A stretch of 64,000 nt of DNA from Rheinheimera maricola (GTDB taxonomy: Bacteria; Pseudomonadota; Gammaproteobacteria; Enterobacterales; Alteromonadaceae), in assembly GCF_016918075.2 (NCBI RefSeq), contig NZ_JAERPS020000003.1, positions 62,001-126,000 of the forward strand, written 5' to 3'. The notes under the pieces were generated by a model. It made no database searches and was not told the DNA's origin. It worked only from the letters and a program-made list of their open reading frames with translations. The position numbers were made by a program, and so were the translations under genes. Numbering within the stretch: position 1 is the stretch's first letter; the number at the start of each line of letters is the position of its first letter. Shown here one piece after another: positions 40,481 through 50,355 of this stretch.

Positions 40481-43084
40481 ATGTACGTTAAAGCAAATAT
40501 GAAGCTATCAACCTTAAGTATCGCCATGATACTGGCGAGCACCGGCTATTCCGCTCACGCAGCAGAAGATCAGGCAACAGAACTGGAAAAAATTGAGAAA
40601 ATTCAGGTAACCGGTTCACGCTTAAAAGGTGTGGACATGGAAGGCGCCAACCCGGTACAGATTTTTAGCCGGGATGACCTAGCCAACCGAGGCTACGACA
40701 CCGTTAGCGCCTTTTTACGCGATTTACCTCAGGCATCAAGCGCGGGTACTTTTACAGAAAATGGTGGTGTTGGTGGTGCAGATGGTGCACCAGCGGGTTC
40801 ATCAGGTGTAAGTTTACGTGGCCTGGGCAGTAGCTCTACTCTGGTACTGGTTAATGGTCGCCGCGTTGCGGTTGATTCGTTTACCAACGGCTTCGATTCT
40901 TTCGTCAACGTCAACTCTATTCCGATGTCAGCAATAGAGCGGATTGAAATACTTACCGATGGCGCCTCATCGGTGTACGGCTCTGATGCGATTGCCGGCG
41001 TTATCAACTTCATATTACGTAAAGAAGTTGAAGGCCATGAGATATCAGCGTCTTATGGTGACGACACCGCCAGTAGTGATTTTGGCCGCACTAACCTAAC
41101 CTATGTCGGTGGCTTTAATACCACTAACAGTAACACCACTTTGGTGATTGATTACTTCGACCGTGAAGCGCTGTTTAATAGCGACCGGCCGATAGAAGTA
41201 ACGCTAAAATCCAGCACCCGCACCACGATAGACGGTGTTGACTATCCAGAGCCATGGTGTGGCGATGATGTCAGTAATGGTAGCAGTCGCTGCCGTTACG
41301 ACTATGTCATCCAGCGCGCTATTCAACCTGACACCACGGCGATTGGCGCCACCTTACATCACAACTATCGTATGGCCAGCGGCAGCGAGTTTTTCGCCGA
41401 AGCGATGTTTCAAAATAACACCGGTTCCGCTTACGATGCGCCGGCAGGCTTTGACGTAAGAGTGGCGGGCGACTCAGCACTGGTGCCACAATGGGCCCGG
41501 GATATCGATGCTGAAGATGGTGCGGTAAACCAAATTCGCGTTCGCTCACGCTTCCCGGAAACGCGCATACAAGACTACGACACCAGCAGCTATCGTCTTT
41601 TAGCTGGTTTACGTGGCGAGCTGGCTGACTGGTCATGGGAAACGGCGGCAATTTACGGTAAAACAGATAACGAAATCACCCACGTACAAGGCTACATGGG
41701 TGTTGACAAAGTACTTGATGGTATAGCTGCTGGATCATTCAATCCGTTTAATCTGGGGCTTGATAACAGTGAGGCTAGCCGTGCGGCAGTGCGCGAACTG
41801 GCACCACGCATTGGTGAGTCGGAAGTGTTTTCTCTCGATTTCAACTTCGCTGGCGACTTACCTATAGAGCTAACTGCCGGCAGTATTAGCGCGGTATTTG
41901 GTGGTGAATTTAGAAGCGAAGATATTTTCGATCGGCCATCAGCTATTGCAAAGAGCGGCGGCGTATATGCGCTAGGTGCGAGCGATGCGGCCGCAGACCG
42001 CACGCAATATGCGGCATATGCCGAGTTTAACGTACCAATATCAGAAAGCTTAGATGTAATAGCCGCCCTGCGCTATGACCATTACAGCGATTTTGGTGGC
42101 GATGTAAATCCGAAATTATCACTACGTTACCGGGCAACCGATGACTTAATTTTGCGTGCATCCTGGAGCACCGGCTTCAGGGCACCATCACTATCACAAC
42201 TGGGTGCCGGCGAGTCTCTGGGCACTGCGTATATCAACTGCGGTTCAGATCAGCCGTTTGATGCGCTGTGCGGCGATTTTGGTGCCTCTTTCGGTGAACT
42301 TGAACTGGATCAGGAGACCTTAGGTAACCGCGGTCTGGGTGCTGAAAATTCAGAAGCCGTGAACCTGGGCTTGTCGTGGAACCTGACCGACAACTTGCAA
42401 GTTACCACAGATTACTGGCGTTATGAGCACACCGATATCGTAGATGTTGATGCAAACACTACGCTAAAAGCCTGTATAGCCGGCACCGCACCCGTAACCA
42501 GCAGCATTGATGCGCTAAACGGTGAGTTTGGTTGTGTACTGGATGCCGGTAACGACCTGGTGTTTTTGAGAACGGGCTTCTTCAACGTTGGTAGCCAGGA
42601 AACCGACGGTATTGACGTTAAAATTGATTACCGCATTGATACCGACAACCTGGGTACGTTCAAGTTATTTGCTGCCGGGACCAAGACCTTTAATTATGAG
42701 CGTCAGGTAACACCAGATAGCGCCAAAGAAGACCTGCTAGGTAAGCTAAGCGGTGCCAATGAAGTTGCCCGGCCAGACTTCGTTGCAGACTTTGGCACTG
42801 ACTGGGAGCTAAACAATTGGCGAGCCAGTTTATCAGCGCACTACATTAGTGAACTGGGTGATGGCGACTTTAAATTTGGCGGCAACGAAACTGTTGATGC
42901 CTGGTTGGTATTCAGCGGTAGTGTTGGCTACGACATTACAGACCATCAGTCGTTACTGTTTTCTGTGCGTAATCTCACAGATAAAGAACCACCTTATGCA
43001 TCATCACCGACCAATGGTTACGCCAGCTCAGTTCATGACTGGATCGGCCGGTTGTGGACACTGCGTTACACAGTGCGTTTCTAA
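40481..43084 (+). CDS. TonB-dependent outer-membrane receptor
   Basis: An 867-residue TonB-dependent receptor of the Alteromonad/Xanthomonad kind. ATG 40481 follows AGAGGA; ATG 40475 and TTG 40463 are less well placed. Signal peptide to about residue 28 ('MILASTGYSAHAAEDQ'). 'EKIQVTGSRLKGVDMEG' is the TonB-box region, then the plug ('STLVLVNGRRVAVD', 'IERIEILTDGASSVYGSDAI') and a beta-barrel that ends in 'RLWTLRYTVRF' with the usual C-terminal Phe. The substrate is unknown; such receptors import oligosaccharides, peptides or iron chelates. An intrinsic terminator follows the stop. Confidence 0.94.
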   Translation: MYVKANMKLSTLSIAMILASTGYSAHAAEDQATELEKIEKIQVTGSRLKGVDMEGANPVQIFSRDDLANRGYDTVSAFLRDLPQASSAGTFTENGGVGGADGAPAGSSGVSLRGLGSSSTLVLVNGRRVAVDSFTNGFDSFVNVNSIPMSAIERIEILTDGASSVYGSDAIAGVINFILRKEVEGHEISASYGDDTASSDFGRTNLTYVGGFNTTNSNTTLVIDYFDREALFNSDRPIEVTLKSSTRTTIDGVDYPEPWCGDDVSNGSSRCRYDYVIQRAIQPDTTAIGATLHHNYRMASGSEFFAEAMFQNNTGSAYDAPAGFDVRVAGDSALVPQWARDIDAEDGAVNQIRVRSRFPETRIQDYDTSSYRLLAGLRGELADWSWETAAIYGKTDNEITHVQGYMGVDKVLDGIAAGSFNPFNLGLDNSEASRAAVRELAPRIGESEVFSLDFNFAGDLPIELTAGSISAVFGGEFRSEDIFDRPSAIAKSGGVYALGASDAAADRTQYAAYAEFNVPISESLDVIAALRYDHYSDFGGDVNPKLSLRYRATDDLILRASWSTGFRAPSLSQLGAGESLGTAYINCGSDQPFDALCGDFGASFGELELDQETLGNRGLGAENSEAVNLGLSWNLTDNLQVTTDYWRYEHTDIVDVDANTTLKACIAGTAPVTSSIDALNGEFGCVLDAGNDLVFLRTGFFNVGSQETDGIDVKIDYRIDTDNLGTFKLFAAGTKTFNYERQVTPDSAKEDLLGKLSGANEVARPDFVADFGTDWELNNWRASLSAHYISELGDGDFKFGGNETVDAWLVFSGSVGYDITDHQSLLFSVRNLTDKEPPYASSPTNGYASSVHDWIGRLWTLRYTVRF

Positions 43085-43102
43085 TCAGCTTGTCATAATG
43101 CT

Positions 43103-43129
43103 AAGGCCAGAATTTTCTGGCCTTTTTTT
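43103..43129 (+). terminator. Intrinsic terminator after the TonB receptor gene
   Basis: A 10-bp AAGGCCAGAA/TTCTGGCCTT stem with a 2-base loop is followed by a run of T. Confidence 0.9.
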
Positions 43130-43206
43130 GTTTTATATCACTGGTATTAATGCCAGCTGCGCTTACACTGTTGAGAAGTATTCAACATGTTGTTGGGAGT
43201 GGCTGG

Positions 43207-44463
43207 TTGTCGGCACTTAAAATTAAACCTTCGGAATTAAAACTGGGCTACGCCATTAAGTTACCTGGCGGCTGGATGAAACACCCTTTCCTATCCGGTA
43301 ATATGATTATCGAAAATATGCAGCAATTGCAGATCATTCGCTCATTGGATCTGGAATACGTGTTTATGTATCCGGATAAAAGCAAAAAAATCGATATGCC
43401 GCCCGAACTCAATGAGGACGACAGCGCCAGTTTTAATATGGCGGCCAGTGAAGCGCAAATGAAAATGCAACACGATAAAATGCAACGTATTGAGCAGGCT
43501 AAAGCACACCGTCGTGATTTGCAAAAAACCGAAAAAGCCTTTTCCCAGTCTTTACTGCAAGTTAAAAGCTTGATGAGCAAAATACAAAGCCGTCCGTTGA
43601 ATGCCATCGAAGATGCCAGTAGCCTGATGAGTGCTATGGTAGATATTTTACTCGGCGCAGACTCCTTAGTTCTGCATTTAATTGCCAGCGCCAACAAAGA
43701 ACAAGAAGGCCTGTATTATCATTCGTTAAACGTATCGACGTTATCAATGATGCTGGCTAAGAATCTCAAGCTAAGCGCCGAGCAAATCAAGCTGGTGGGC
43801 ATGGGGGCACTGTTTCATGATATTGGTAAAATAAAAATCCCCAGCCAAATTTTACGCAAAACCACAGCACTGACCCAGCCGGAGCAAAATCTGTTGAAGC
43901 TGCACACCAAATACGGCGTAGACTTGGTTGGCCTAACCGACAGTTTCCCGCTGGAAGCTTGGCCAATAATTGAGCAACACCATGAATATATCGATGGTAG
44001 CGGCTACCCCAAAGGCTTAAAAGAGAGCAGTATTAACCCCTTGGCAAAAATTATTGCCGTGGTAAACGAGTTTGATAATTTGTGTCACCCGACAGATGTC
44101 AGTAAATCACGCTCTCCGCATCATGCCCTGTCTTATATGTACCGCAGCATGAAAGGTAAACTCCCCGAGCGCGAAATGAAGGTCATGATAAAAATGATGG
44201 GAGTATATCCACCGGGTACGGTGGTCATTTTATCGGATCAACGGTTAGGTATCGTGATGTCGGTAAACAGCGACAGTCTGCTGTGCCCGAATGTAATGGT
44301 GTACGACGCGGATGTACCCAGACTCGAAGCGCCAATTCTGACTTTAGAACCGGACAAACTTAGCATTAGCAAAGTGATAAAAATACAAGCATTACCGCAA
44401 CACATTGCAGAGTACCTGAACCCCAGAGCCCAGGTTAGCTACCATATTCAGGGCAAGCCCTGA
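43207..44463 (+). CDS. HD-GYP domain cyclic-di-GMP phosphodiesterase (DUF3391 N-terminus)
   Basis: About 418 residues from TTG 43207, which has a good GGGAG ribosome site; an ATG at 43150 is possible but lies close to the terminator. Residues 1-120 resemble DUF3391 ('LKIKPSELKLGYAIKLPGGW'), and a Lys/Gln-rich linker follows. The HD-GYP core shows 'YYHSLNVSTLSMMLA', 'MGALFHDIGKIKIPSQILRK' and 'EQHHEYIDGSGYPKGL', so both the metal-binding HD and the GYP signature are intact. It should degrade c-di-GMP and thus favour dispersal, which links it to the exopolysaccharide system. It converges with the DPP IV gene. Confidence 0.9.
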   Translation: MSALKIKPSELKLGYAIKLPGGWMKHPFLSGNMIIENMQQLQIIRSLDLEYVFMYPDKSKKIDMPPELNEDDSASFNMAASEAQMKMQHDKMQRIEQAKAHRRDLQKTEKAFSQSLLQVKSLMSKIQSRPLNAIEDASSLMSAMVDILLGADSLVLHLIASANKEQEGLYYHSLNVSTLSMMLAKNLKLSAEQIKLVGMGALFHDIGKIKIPSQILRKTTALTQPEQNLLKLHTKYGVDLVGLTDSFPLEAWPIIEQHHEYIDGSGYPKGLKESSINPLAKIIAVVNEFDNLCHPTDVSKSRSPHHALSYMYRSMKGKLPEREMKVMIKMMGVYPPGTVVILSDQRLGIVMSVNSDSLLCPNVMVYDADVPRLEAPILTLEPDKLSISKVIKIQALPQHIAEYLNPRAQVSYHIQGKP

Positions 44464-44472
44464 TGTTGCGTG

Positions 44473-44499
44473 AAAAATGCCGGCGTAAACACCGGCATT
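44473..44499. terminator. Bidirectional terminator between HD-GYP and DPP IV genes
   Basis: AATGCCGG and CCGGCATT form an 8-bp stem with an 8-base loop. The minus-strand transcript ends in TTTTT, so it mainly serves the DPP IV gene. Confidence 0.75.
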
Positions 44500-44504
44500 G
44501 TTAA

Positions 44505-46724
44505 TTACTTAAGATGCCGGTCAAAAAACTGCGTAATACTTTTATGCAGATGCGTTTGCACCGGCTGGCCAAACATTGAGTGCTTACTGCCCGGATAGTT
44601 GATCATATCAAACAGCAGCCCTTTATCTTGCAGTTGTTTATACAGCTTAGTGCTATGGGTAAACAACACATTGTCATCAGCCATGCCATGGTAAATAAGC
44701 AAGTCACCTTTTAAACCATCTGCATAGGGAAACACTGCACTGTCGGTATAACCTTTGGCATTTTGTGCTGGGTGGCCTAAATAACGCTCGGTGTAATGGG
44801 TGTCGTACAGTGCCCAATCGGTTACAGGCGCACCAGACACCCCGGCGGCAAAATAATCACCAGCGTTAAACATCGCCATTATCGCCATGTAACCGCCGTA
44901 GCTGTGACCGTAAATAGCCACTTTGCTCGCATCTACATAGGGCAAGCTACGCAGATATTCTACGCCTCGTATTTGATCATGCAGCTCTACTTCACCCAGC
45001 TTTAAATAAATTGGATCTTCAAAAGCCTTACCACGATTGTAAGAGCCGCGGTTGTCCAGTTGAAACACCAAATACCCCTGTTGAACCAAGTAGTGCAGGT
45101 ACAAGTCACGCGGGCTCCAGCTGTTGGTAACACGCTGCGCATGTGGGCCGCCGTATACACTAACGATTACCGGATACTTTTTACCCTGCAGCAGATTTTT
45201 CGGTTCAAACAAGCGATAATGCATCATTTGGCCATCTTCGGCTTTTATGGTGCCAAAACGTGGTGCATTAAGCTCGCTATGATATGGCGTTAGCGCATGG
45301 CTGTTGTTCAACTCGTTCTGCTCTAACCAGGTCAGCACCTTGCCATCCAGACCACGTAGCGCCACTTTAACCGGCGTAGTGACATTAGAAAAACTGTCGA
45401 TAAAGCTACTACCCTCTTTAGCCATCACTAACGCATGGTCGAAACCGGCTTCCGTTAAACGGGTGATACTGCCGTCTTTTAAACTTACCTGATACAGATG
45501 TCGTTCCAGCGGCGTATCTTTGCGACCGGTAAAATACACCATGCCTTGTTTTTCGTTCACCGCATCCAGTTCATCTACAACCCATTGGCCAGATGTGAGT
45601 TGGCGCAACAGCTTGCCATTAAAATCAAAGTGGTACAGATGTTTATAGCCGTCGCGCTCTGAGGCCCAGATAAAGCCTTGTTCGTTGGCGAGGAAATGTA
45701 AATCGTCATGCAGGTTTAACCAGGTGTTGCTACTTTCGCTTAACAACACGGTTTGCTTGTTGCTGTTTAAATCGACAAGGCGTAATTCTAACTGTTGTTG
45801 ATTGCGGCTTTGCCATTGGTAACTTAAATAACGTGCACTTTTAGTCCATTCAACACGTGGTAAATAAATGTCGTCGTTGTCACCGTGTGGTAACCAGCTT
45901 ATGCTGCCATCTTTAAGCGCAACTACGCCCAGCTGAATTTTGGCATTGGCGGTGCCAGTATAAGGGTAGCGCTGATTAAACAGCTTTATCTCCTCAGCAT
46001 AAATTTCGTTACGTACTACCTCGGCCACAGCGCTTTCATCAGTGCGGGTAAAGGCTATTTTGCTGTCATCTGGTGCCCACCAGTAACCTGTCATACGGCC
46101 CATTTCTTCCTGAGCAACAAACTCAGCCATGCCGTTTTTAATCTCGCCGCCACCGTCAAAGGTAAGTTGGGTTTCTGTGCCGTTAGCTATTTCCAGTACA
46201 AACAAATTTTGCTGGCGAATAAAGGCAACATAACGCCCGGTGGGCGAAATAGTCGCATCGGTTTCAAATTCACTGGTGTTAGTCAGCTTTTTTGCACTCT
46301 TGCTGTTTAATTGGTAGTAATACAAATCGCCGTTTAATGGGAATAGCAGCGCATCACTGTTTTTTGACCAGCTGTAGCTGATAATGCCAGAGGCAAATAA
46401 TCGCATGCGCTCGCGCCGGGCCTTTTCTTCATCCGATAAAGTTTCTGCACCGCTGATTAAACTGTCAGCATCTACCAGCAGGCTGTGTTTGCCATCTTTA
46501 ATATGGTATTGCCATAAATCCAGCCGGTTAGCGTCCTCTGCTTTGCCTTTAAGATACGTTACCCTGCTGCCATCCGGCGCCATACTCAATGATCGCGGTG
46601 TGGCACCGCTTAATGCCGGATCGGCAAACAGACGCTCTAACTGCAGTTGTTTTGCATCAACCATATTGCTGCCTCCGAATAGTAAACACAGTGCCAGTAC
46701 AAAACGTGGTAATTTAACTTGCAT
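44505..46724 (-). CDS. Prolyl oligopeptidase family S9B peptidase (dipeptidyl peptidase IV-like)
   Basis: A 739-residue secreted peptidase with signal peptide (residues 1-24, ending 'SNMVDA'). An N-terminal eight-bladed propeller carries '[16 protein letters not shown]', the double Glu that fixes the substrate amino terminus in DPP IV. The C-terminal alpha/beta-hydrolase domain has '[15 protein letters not shown]' (nucleophile Ser), 'GMADDNVLF' (Asp) and 'GSKHSMFGQ' (His). It should remove X-Pro or X-Ala dipeptides in the periplasm. It is single, divergent from upp. Confidence 0.95.
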   Translation of the reverse strand: MQVKLPRFVLALCLLFGGSNMVDAKQLQLERLFADPALSGATPRSLSMAPDGSRVTYLKGKAEDANRLDLWQYHIKDGKHSLLVDADSLISGAETLSDEEKARRERMRLFASGIISYSWSKNSDALLFPLNGDLYYYQLNSKSAKKLTNTSEFETDATISPTGRYVAFIRQQNLFVLEIANGTETQLTFDGGGEIKNGMAEFVAQEEMGRMTGYWWAPDDSKIAFTRTDESAVAEVVRNEIYAEEIKLFNQRYPYTGTANAKIQLGVVALKDGSISWLPHGDNDDIYLPRVEWTKSARYLSYQWQSRNQQQLELRLVDLNSNKQTVLLSESSNTWLNLHDDLHFLANEQGFIWASERDGYKHLYHFDFNGKLLRQLTSGQWVVDELDAVNEKQGMVYFTGRKDTPLERHLYQVSLKDGSITRLTEAGFDHALVMAKEGSSFIDSFSNVTTPVKVALRGLDGKVLTWLEQNELNNSHALTPYHSELNAPRFGTIKAEDGQMMHYRLFEPKNLLQGKKYPVIVSVYGGPHAQRVTNSWSPRDLYLHYLVQQGYLVFQLDNRGSYNRGKAFEDPIYLKLGEVELHDQIRGVEYLRSLPYVDASKVAIYGHSYGGYMAIMAMFNAGDYFAAGVSGAPVTDWALYDTHYTERYLGHPAQNAKGYTDSAVFPYADGLKGDLLIYHGMADDNVLFTHSTKLYKQLQDKGLLFDMINYPGSKHSMFGQPVQTHLHKSITQFFDRHLK

Positions 46725-46765
46725 TATTGTCCCTGCGACTTTGATTTAATTAAGTTTGCCGTTTG

Positions 46766-46771
46766 TATAAT
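46766..46771 (+). promoter_or_regulatory. -10 box of the upp promoter
   Basis: A perfect TATAAT 70 bp upstream of the upp ATG. A weak -35 (TTGATT) lies about 19 bp before it. Confidence 0.6.
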
Positions 46772-46841
46772 GCTTCGGGCTAAACTGCAAGAAAAAGCCG
46801 CTTGCGTTATGCTTAGCTGCGATAAACAGAGGATTGAACCG

Positions 46842-47468
46842 ATGAAATTAACCGAAGTGACCCATCCGTTGGTCAAGCACAAAATTGGCTTACTGCGCGC
46901 AGCAGATATCAGTACCAAGCAATTTCGCCAACTGGCCGCGGAATTAGGTAGCCTGCTCACCTACGAAGCTACCAAAGATTTGCCGACAGAAAATGTCACC
47001 ATAGACAGCTGGAGTGGCCCGGTTAGCATAGAACAAATTCAGGGTAAAAAGGTCACCATAGTACCAATATTGCGTGCCGGTTTAGGCATGCTGGACGGTG
47101 TACTTGAGCTACTGCCCAGCGCCCGTATCAGTGTGGTAGGCATATACCGCGACGAGCAAACACTGCAGCCGGTGCCCTACTTTCAAAAACTGGCGTCAGA
47201 TCTGGAACAGCGGCTGGCTATTGTCGTCGATCCGATGCTCGCTACCGGCGGCTCGCTGATTGCCACGGTCGATTTACTTAAGCAGCACGGCGCCAGGCAC
47301 ATTAAAGCGCTGGTACTAGTGGCGGCGCCCGAAGGCATTGCAGCGCTGCAACAAGCACACCCCGATGTCGAGCTTTATACCGCAGCGGTTGATCGCTGTT
47401 TGAATGAACACGGTTATATATTGCCGGGACTTGGCGATGCCGGCGATAAACTGTTTGGTACAAAATAG
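46842..47468 (+). CDS. upp: Uracil phosphoribosyltransferase
   Basis: Exactly 208 residues from ATG 46842 (AGAGGA upstream), the standard length of bacterial Upp; the longer upstream frame covers the promoter and is not used. '[18 protein letters not shown]' opens the protein, '[20 protein letters not shown]' and '[19 protein letters not shown]' (PRPP loop) are diagnostic. It salvages uracil to UMP with PRPP. No uracil permease gene follows here. Confidence 0.97.
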   Translation: MKLTEVTHPLVKHKIGLLRAADISTKQFRQLAAELGSLLTYEATKDLPTENVTIDSWSGPVSIEQIQGKKVTIVPILRAGLGMLDGVLELLPSARISVVGIYRDEQTLQPVPYFQKLASDLEQRLAIVVDPMLATGGSLIATVDLLKQHGARHIKALVLVAAPEGIAALQQAHPDVELYTAAVDRCLNEHGYILPGLGDAGDKLFGTK

Positions 47469-47551
47469 ACAGCAGCGCTTGTCTGAGAACACAAAGCATG
47501 GCACTTTGTCGGCGTTTTATATTGTTGCGTTTGCCGTTGTAGGAGAATAAG

Positions 47552-48442
47552 TTGCAGTTAATTCCGTGGTCTTATCACACGCCGCTCGGTTTTAGTTTAC
47601 GCGGTTACCGCACAGAGCCAAGCGGCAAGCCAGTGCTGCATATGCTGCACGGTAATGGCTTTTGTAGCCGTATGTATCAGCCAATGCTGCAACTACTGGC
47701 AGACGATTTTGATATGTTTTTATCTGACGCCCAGGGTCACGGCGACAGCGACAATGGCGGCCCCTTTGTCGGTTGGAACAAAAGCGCCGAACTGGCAGTT
47801 GCAGCGTGGCAAGCACATAAGCATCTTTACCCTGCTGTAGCGGTTTATGGTGTCGGCCACAGTTTTGGCGGTGTGTTAACGGCGTTAATACACACCACAG
47901 CTCCAAGCCCGTTTAACGCTGCTATTTTACTAGATCCCGTGTTATTTACTCCCACTATGCTAACGGTAATGACTACCTTAAATGGTGTACGGCTATATCA
48001 TAGAAACCCACTGGCAAAAGCGGCTTTACGCCGCCGCCAACATTGGCCAGACCATGACACTGCTAAAGCCTATCTGACGAATCGCGGTATGTTTGCTAAC
48101 TGGCACCCCGATGCCCTGGCGTCATACATTGAGCATGCGCTTAAGCCGAGCGAACATGGCCTGAGTTTAAAGTGCTTACCAGAGCGTGAAGCCGACATTT
48201 TTGCCTCCTACCCCGACAAGCTCTGGCGGCAACTGGCAAGGCCGTGTCCGCCAGTGCATGTCATTTTTGGCACTAACAGCTATGACTTTATCGGCAAAGC
48301 GTTACTAAATTGGCAAAAACGTAACCCGGCCATTAGTACCGAACGTGTCAGCGGTGGCCATTGTTTTATGCAGGAGCAGCCGCAACTTGCTGCCCAGCGC
48401 TTGTTACATGCGGTTAATGCACTAAATTTGTCGCTAAAATAG
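47552..48442 (+). CDS. Alpha/beta hydrolase family protein
   Basis: A 296-residue alpha/beta hydrolase with TTG start at 47552 and a strong AGGAGA ribosome site. 'LHMLHGNGFCSRMYQPML' gives the oxyanion region, 'SDAQGHGDSD' the strand-4 loop, 'YGVGHSFGGVLTALI' the nucleophile Ser in the normal GHSFGG elbow, and 'VSGGHCFMQEQP' the His. It is a standard serine hydrolase of unknown substrate, unlike the Arg- and Cys-elbow hydrolases of the XrtA island. It follows upp by about 85 bp. Confidence 0.87.
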   Translation: MQLIPWSYHTPLGFSLRGYRTEPSGKPVLHMLHGNGFCSRMYQPMLQLLADDFDMFLSDAQGHGDSDNGGPFVGWNKSAELAVAAWQAHKHLYPAVAVYGVGHSFGGVLTALIHTTAPSPFNAAILLDPVLFTPTMLTVMTTLNGVRLYHRNPLAKAALRRRQHWPDHDTAKAYLTNRGMFANWHPDALASYIEHALKPSEHGLSLKCLPEREADIFASYPDKLWRQLARPCPPVHVIFGTNSYDFIGKALLNWQKRNPAISTERVSGGHCFMQEQPQLAAQRLLHAVNALNLSLK

Positions 48443-48468
48443 CTGTTAATACCAAAGGCTAAATCCGC

Positions 48469-48474
48469 TATAAT
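48469..48474 (+). promoter_or_regulatory. -10 box ahead of the NlpE-like gene
   Basis: TATAAT lies inside the palindrome CGCTATAATAGCG, 28 bp before the start codon. No good -35 is visible. Confidence 0.4.
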
Positions 48475-48501
48475 AGCGAAAATTCCAACCCGGAAGCCCA
48501 A

Positions 48502-49611
48502 ATGAAAAAGCGCCTACTTGTTACTGCACTATTGTTATCGTCCTGCAGCCAGCTGCCCGCAGATCGCCAGGCTGCAGTGACCGAGACATTAATCATTCCG
48601 GCTCAGCCTGCCGCAGTGCCGCAAGAAGATGGCGATATTATTGAAAATAATGATACTGCTGCATCTGTAGCGACTGATTTTGAACACATTTTTGTCGATA
48701 CTGATATGACATTCAGTGGCACACTGCCTTGTGCTGATTGCCCGGGTGTTAGCTATCATATAAACCTGTTCCGTGACGGCCGCTTTGAAACCAGACAAGA
48801 GTATTTACAACGCAATCAAGTGAACCTGATTAAAGGCATTTGGTTACTGGAAAACCGTAGCCTGCACCTTGTGAACCAACAACATACCTTGCCCGCCTTT
48901 CATTTTCTGAATAACTCTACCTTGGCAATGCTGGATTTAGCCGGCAAACCTATTGCCAGCAACAAAAATTATCAGCTGAGTCGTGAAGCTGAAGTAAGAA
49001 AGCTGGATACGCGCCAGGCCATGTTGGGGTTATATACCTTGCGCGACAATCAGGCCAGTTTTAAAGCCTGTCAAAGCGGTGAGGTACTTGATGTCGCTAA
49101 TACCCAACATCATTTGCCCGTTATGCGGCAATATCAGCAAGACGACCGCTTAAATAGTAGCCCGGTAATTGCTACACTGGTTGGACGTAGAGGCCCGGAT
49201 GATAAAAATAACCTGTTATTTATTGATAAATTTGAACAGTTTTGGCCAGGTGCGAGCTGTCCGGACCAATTACAACCAGGCAAAATGCAAGGCATTGTAT
49301 GGCGGGCAGAAAAACTAGCGACCCAGTACGTGCCACAACAGTTAAATGTGCGGGTTATTTTTGAAGCCAATGATCGGTTGTATGGTTTTGCCGGTTGTAA
49401 TAACTTTAATGGCGGCTACAAACAACGCTCTAATCAGTTAACTGTGCAACCACTGGTAAGCACACGTAAGTTTTGTGCCGACAGCAGCGAGTTAGAGCAA
49501 CAATTTACCCAGTCATTGCAAGCGGCAGATCGTATAGAAGTTAATGGCGATACTTTACAATTATTTAAAAATAACCAGCTAATTTTGCAATTTAAACCTG
49601 CCGTGAACTAA
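48502..49611 (+). CDS. NlpE-META domain envelope lipoprotein
   Basis: A 369-residue lipoprotein; the lipobox LLSSC lies near residue 15. Residues 68-150 resemble copper-resistance protein NlpE: 'FSGTLPCADCPGVSYHINLF' with the CxxC and 'GRFETRQEYLQRN'. The C-terminal 110 residues are a META/HslJ domain: 'VRVIFEANDRLYGFAGCNNF' and 'LTVQPLVSTRKFCAD'. NlpE reports surface contact or envelope stress to Cpx in enterobacteria; this fused form may act in outer-membrane stress. It ends close to the bidirectional terminator before rplT. Confidence 0.85.
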   Translation: MKKRLLVTALLLSSCSQLPADRQAAVTETLIIPAQPAAVPQEDGDIIENNDTAASVATDFEHIFVDTDMTFSGTLPCADCPGVSYHINLFRDGRFETRQEYLQRNQVNLIKGIWLLENRSLHLVNQQHTLPAFHFLNNSTLAMLDLAGKPIASNKNYQLSREAEVRKLDTRQAMLGLYTLRDNQASFKACQSGEVLDVANTQHHLPVMRQYQQDDRLNSSPVIATLVGRRGPDDKNNLLFIDKFEQFWPGASCPDQLQPGKMQGIVWRAEKLATQYVPQQLNVRVIFEANDRLYGFAGCNNFNGGYKQRSNQLTVQPLVSTRKFCADSSELEQQFTQSLQAADRIEVNGDTLQLFKNNQLILQFKPAVN

Positions 49612-49652
49612 GCGCGGCGGTTACGTTTTTTTCAACAGTCAATTAAGGTAAA

Positions 49653-49678
49653 AAAAAGCCACCGCAAGGTGGCTTTTT
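49653..49678. terminator. Bidirectional terminator between the NlpE-like gene and rplT
   Basis: AAAAAGCCACC and GGTGGCTTTTT form an 11-bp stem around GCAA. T-runs on both strands let it end both convergent transcripts. Confidence 0.92.
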
Positions 49679-49692
49679 CATAGCAAAGTAAA

Positions 49693-50052
49693 TTACGCTG
49701 CTAAGGCTTGTTTCGCTTTGCCAACTAAAGCAGTGAAAGCTGCTTTGTCGTACACGGCGATGTCAGCTAAAATCTTACGGTCGATTTCTACTGAGGCTTT
49801 TTTCAGGCCATCAATGAAACGGCTATAAGATAAACCATTCATACGTGACGCAGCGTTAATACGCGCGATCCACAGTTGACGGAACTGACGCTTACGTTGA
49901 CGACGGTCACGGTAAGCATATTGGCCGGCTTTAATAACGGCTTGGAAAGCAACACGATAAACACGACTGCGGGCACCGTAGTAACCTTTGGCCTGGTTTA
50001 ATACCTTCTTATGGCGCGCGCGCGCCGTTACACCACGTTTAACTCTTGGCAT
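49693..50052 (-). CDS. rplT: 50S ribosomal protein L20
   Basis: A 119-residue basic protein of the normal L20 length. '[20 protein letters not shown]' is the conserved N-terminus and '[20 protein letters not shown]' the rRNA-binding centre. It is essential for early 50S assembly and, in known bacteria, represses its own operon. It is last in thrS-infC-rpmI-rplT, 17 bp after rpmI. Confidence 0.98.
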   Translation of the reverse strand: MPRVKRGVTARARHKKVLNQAKGYYGARSRVYRVAFQAVIKAGQYAYRDRRQRKRQFRQLWIARINAASRMNGLSYSRFIDGLKKASVEIDRKILADIAVYDKAAFTALVGKAKQALAA

Positions 50053-50069
50053 GTCAGACTCCTAATTAA

Positions 50070-50267
50070 TTATGCGTACGGCATGCAGCGGACTAAGCCG
50101 GCGATGTCTACTTTAGCGACTAAGGTTTTTGGACCTAACTGACGCTTACGCTTAGAGGTCTTCTTCGTCAAAATGTGGCGAAGGTGTGATTGCTTACGTT
50201 TAAAGCTACCAGAAGCGGTTTTTTTGAAACGCTTCGCAGCACCTTTATTGGTTTTCATCTTTGGCAT
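50070..50267 (-). CDS. rpmI: 50S ribosomal protein L35
   Basis: A 65-residue basic protein of normal L35 length. '[20 protein letters not shown]' opens the protein and '[20 protein letters not shown]' follows, both family-typical. It is translated just before rplT; the operon leader region between infC and rpmI holds a strong hairpin (50313-50338) that could be the L20 control site. Confidence 0.98.
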   Translation of the reverse strand: MPKMKTNKGAAKRFKKTASGSFKRKQSHLRHILTKKTSKRKRQLGPKTLVAKVDIAGLVRCMPYA

Positions 50268-50312
50268 AGTTAAAAACTCGCATTGTTAAGTTACAACGAA
50301 TAATAAGGCGTC

Positions 50313-50338
50313 AACCCCACCCTTTTCAGTGTGGGGTT
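50313..50338 (-). promoter_or_regulatory. Hairpin between infC and rpmI, possible L20 control site
   Basis: AACCCCAC and GTGGGGTT make a perfect 8-bp stem with a 10-base loop, about 45 bases upstream of rpmI. In Escherichia coli L20 controls rpmI-rplT through structured sites in this interval. The hairpin has no T-run, so a terminator role is unlikely. Confidence 0.45.
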
Positions 50339-50355
50339 ACACTTGAAAGCACTTA

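Noticed and set aside
41319-42003. Long antisense frames inside the TonB receptor
   Set aside because: They are shadow frames with no ribosome site and no family resemblance; the plus frame is a clear receptor.
43085-43206. ATG 43150 as start of the HD-GYP gene
   Set aside because: It has a poor ribosome site and adds residues unlike DUF3391; TTG 43207 has GGGAG at good spacing, though the choice is not certain.
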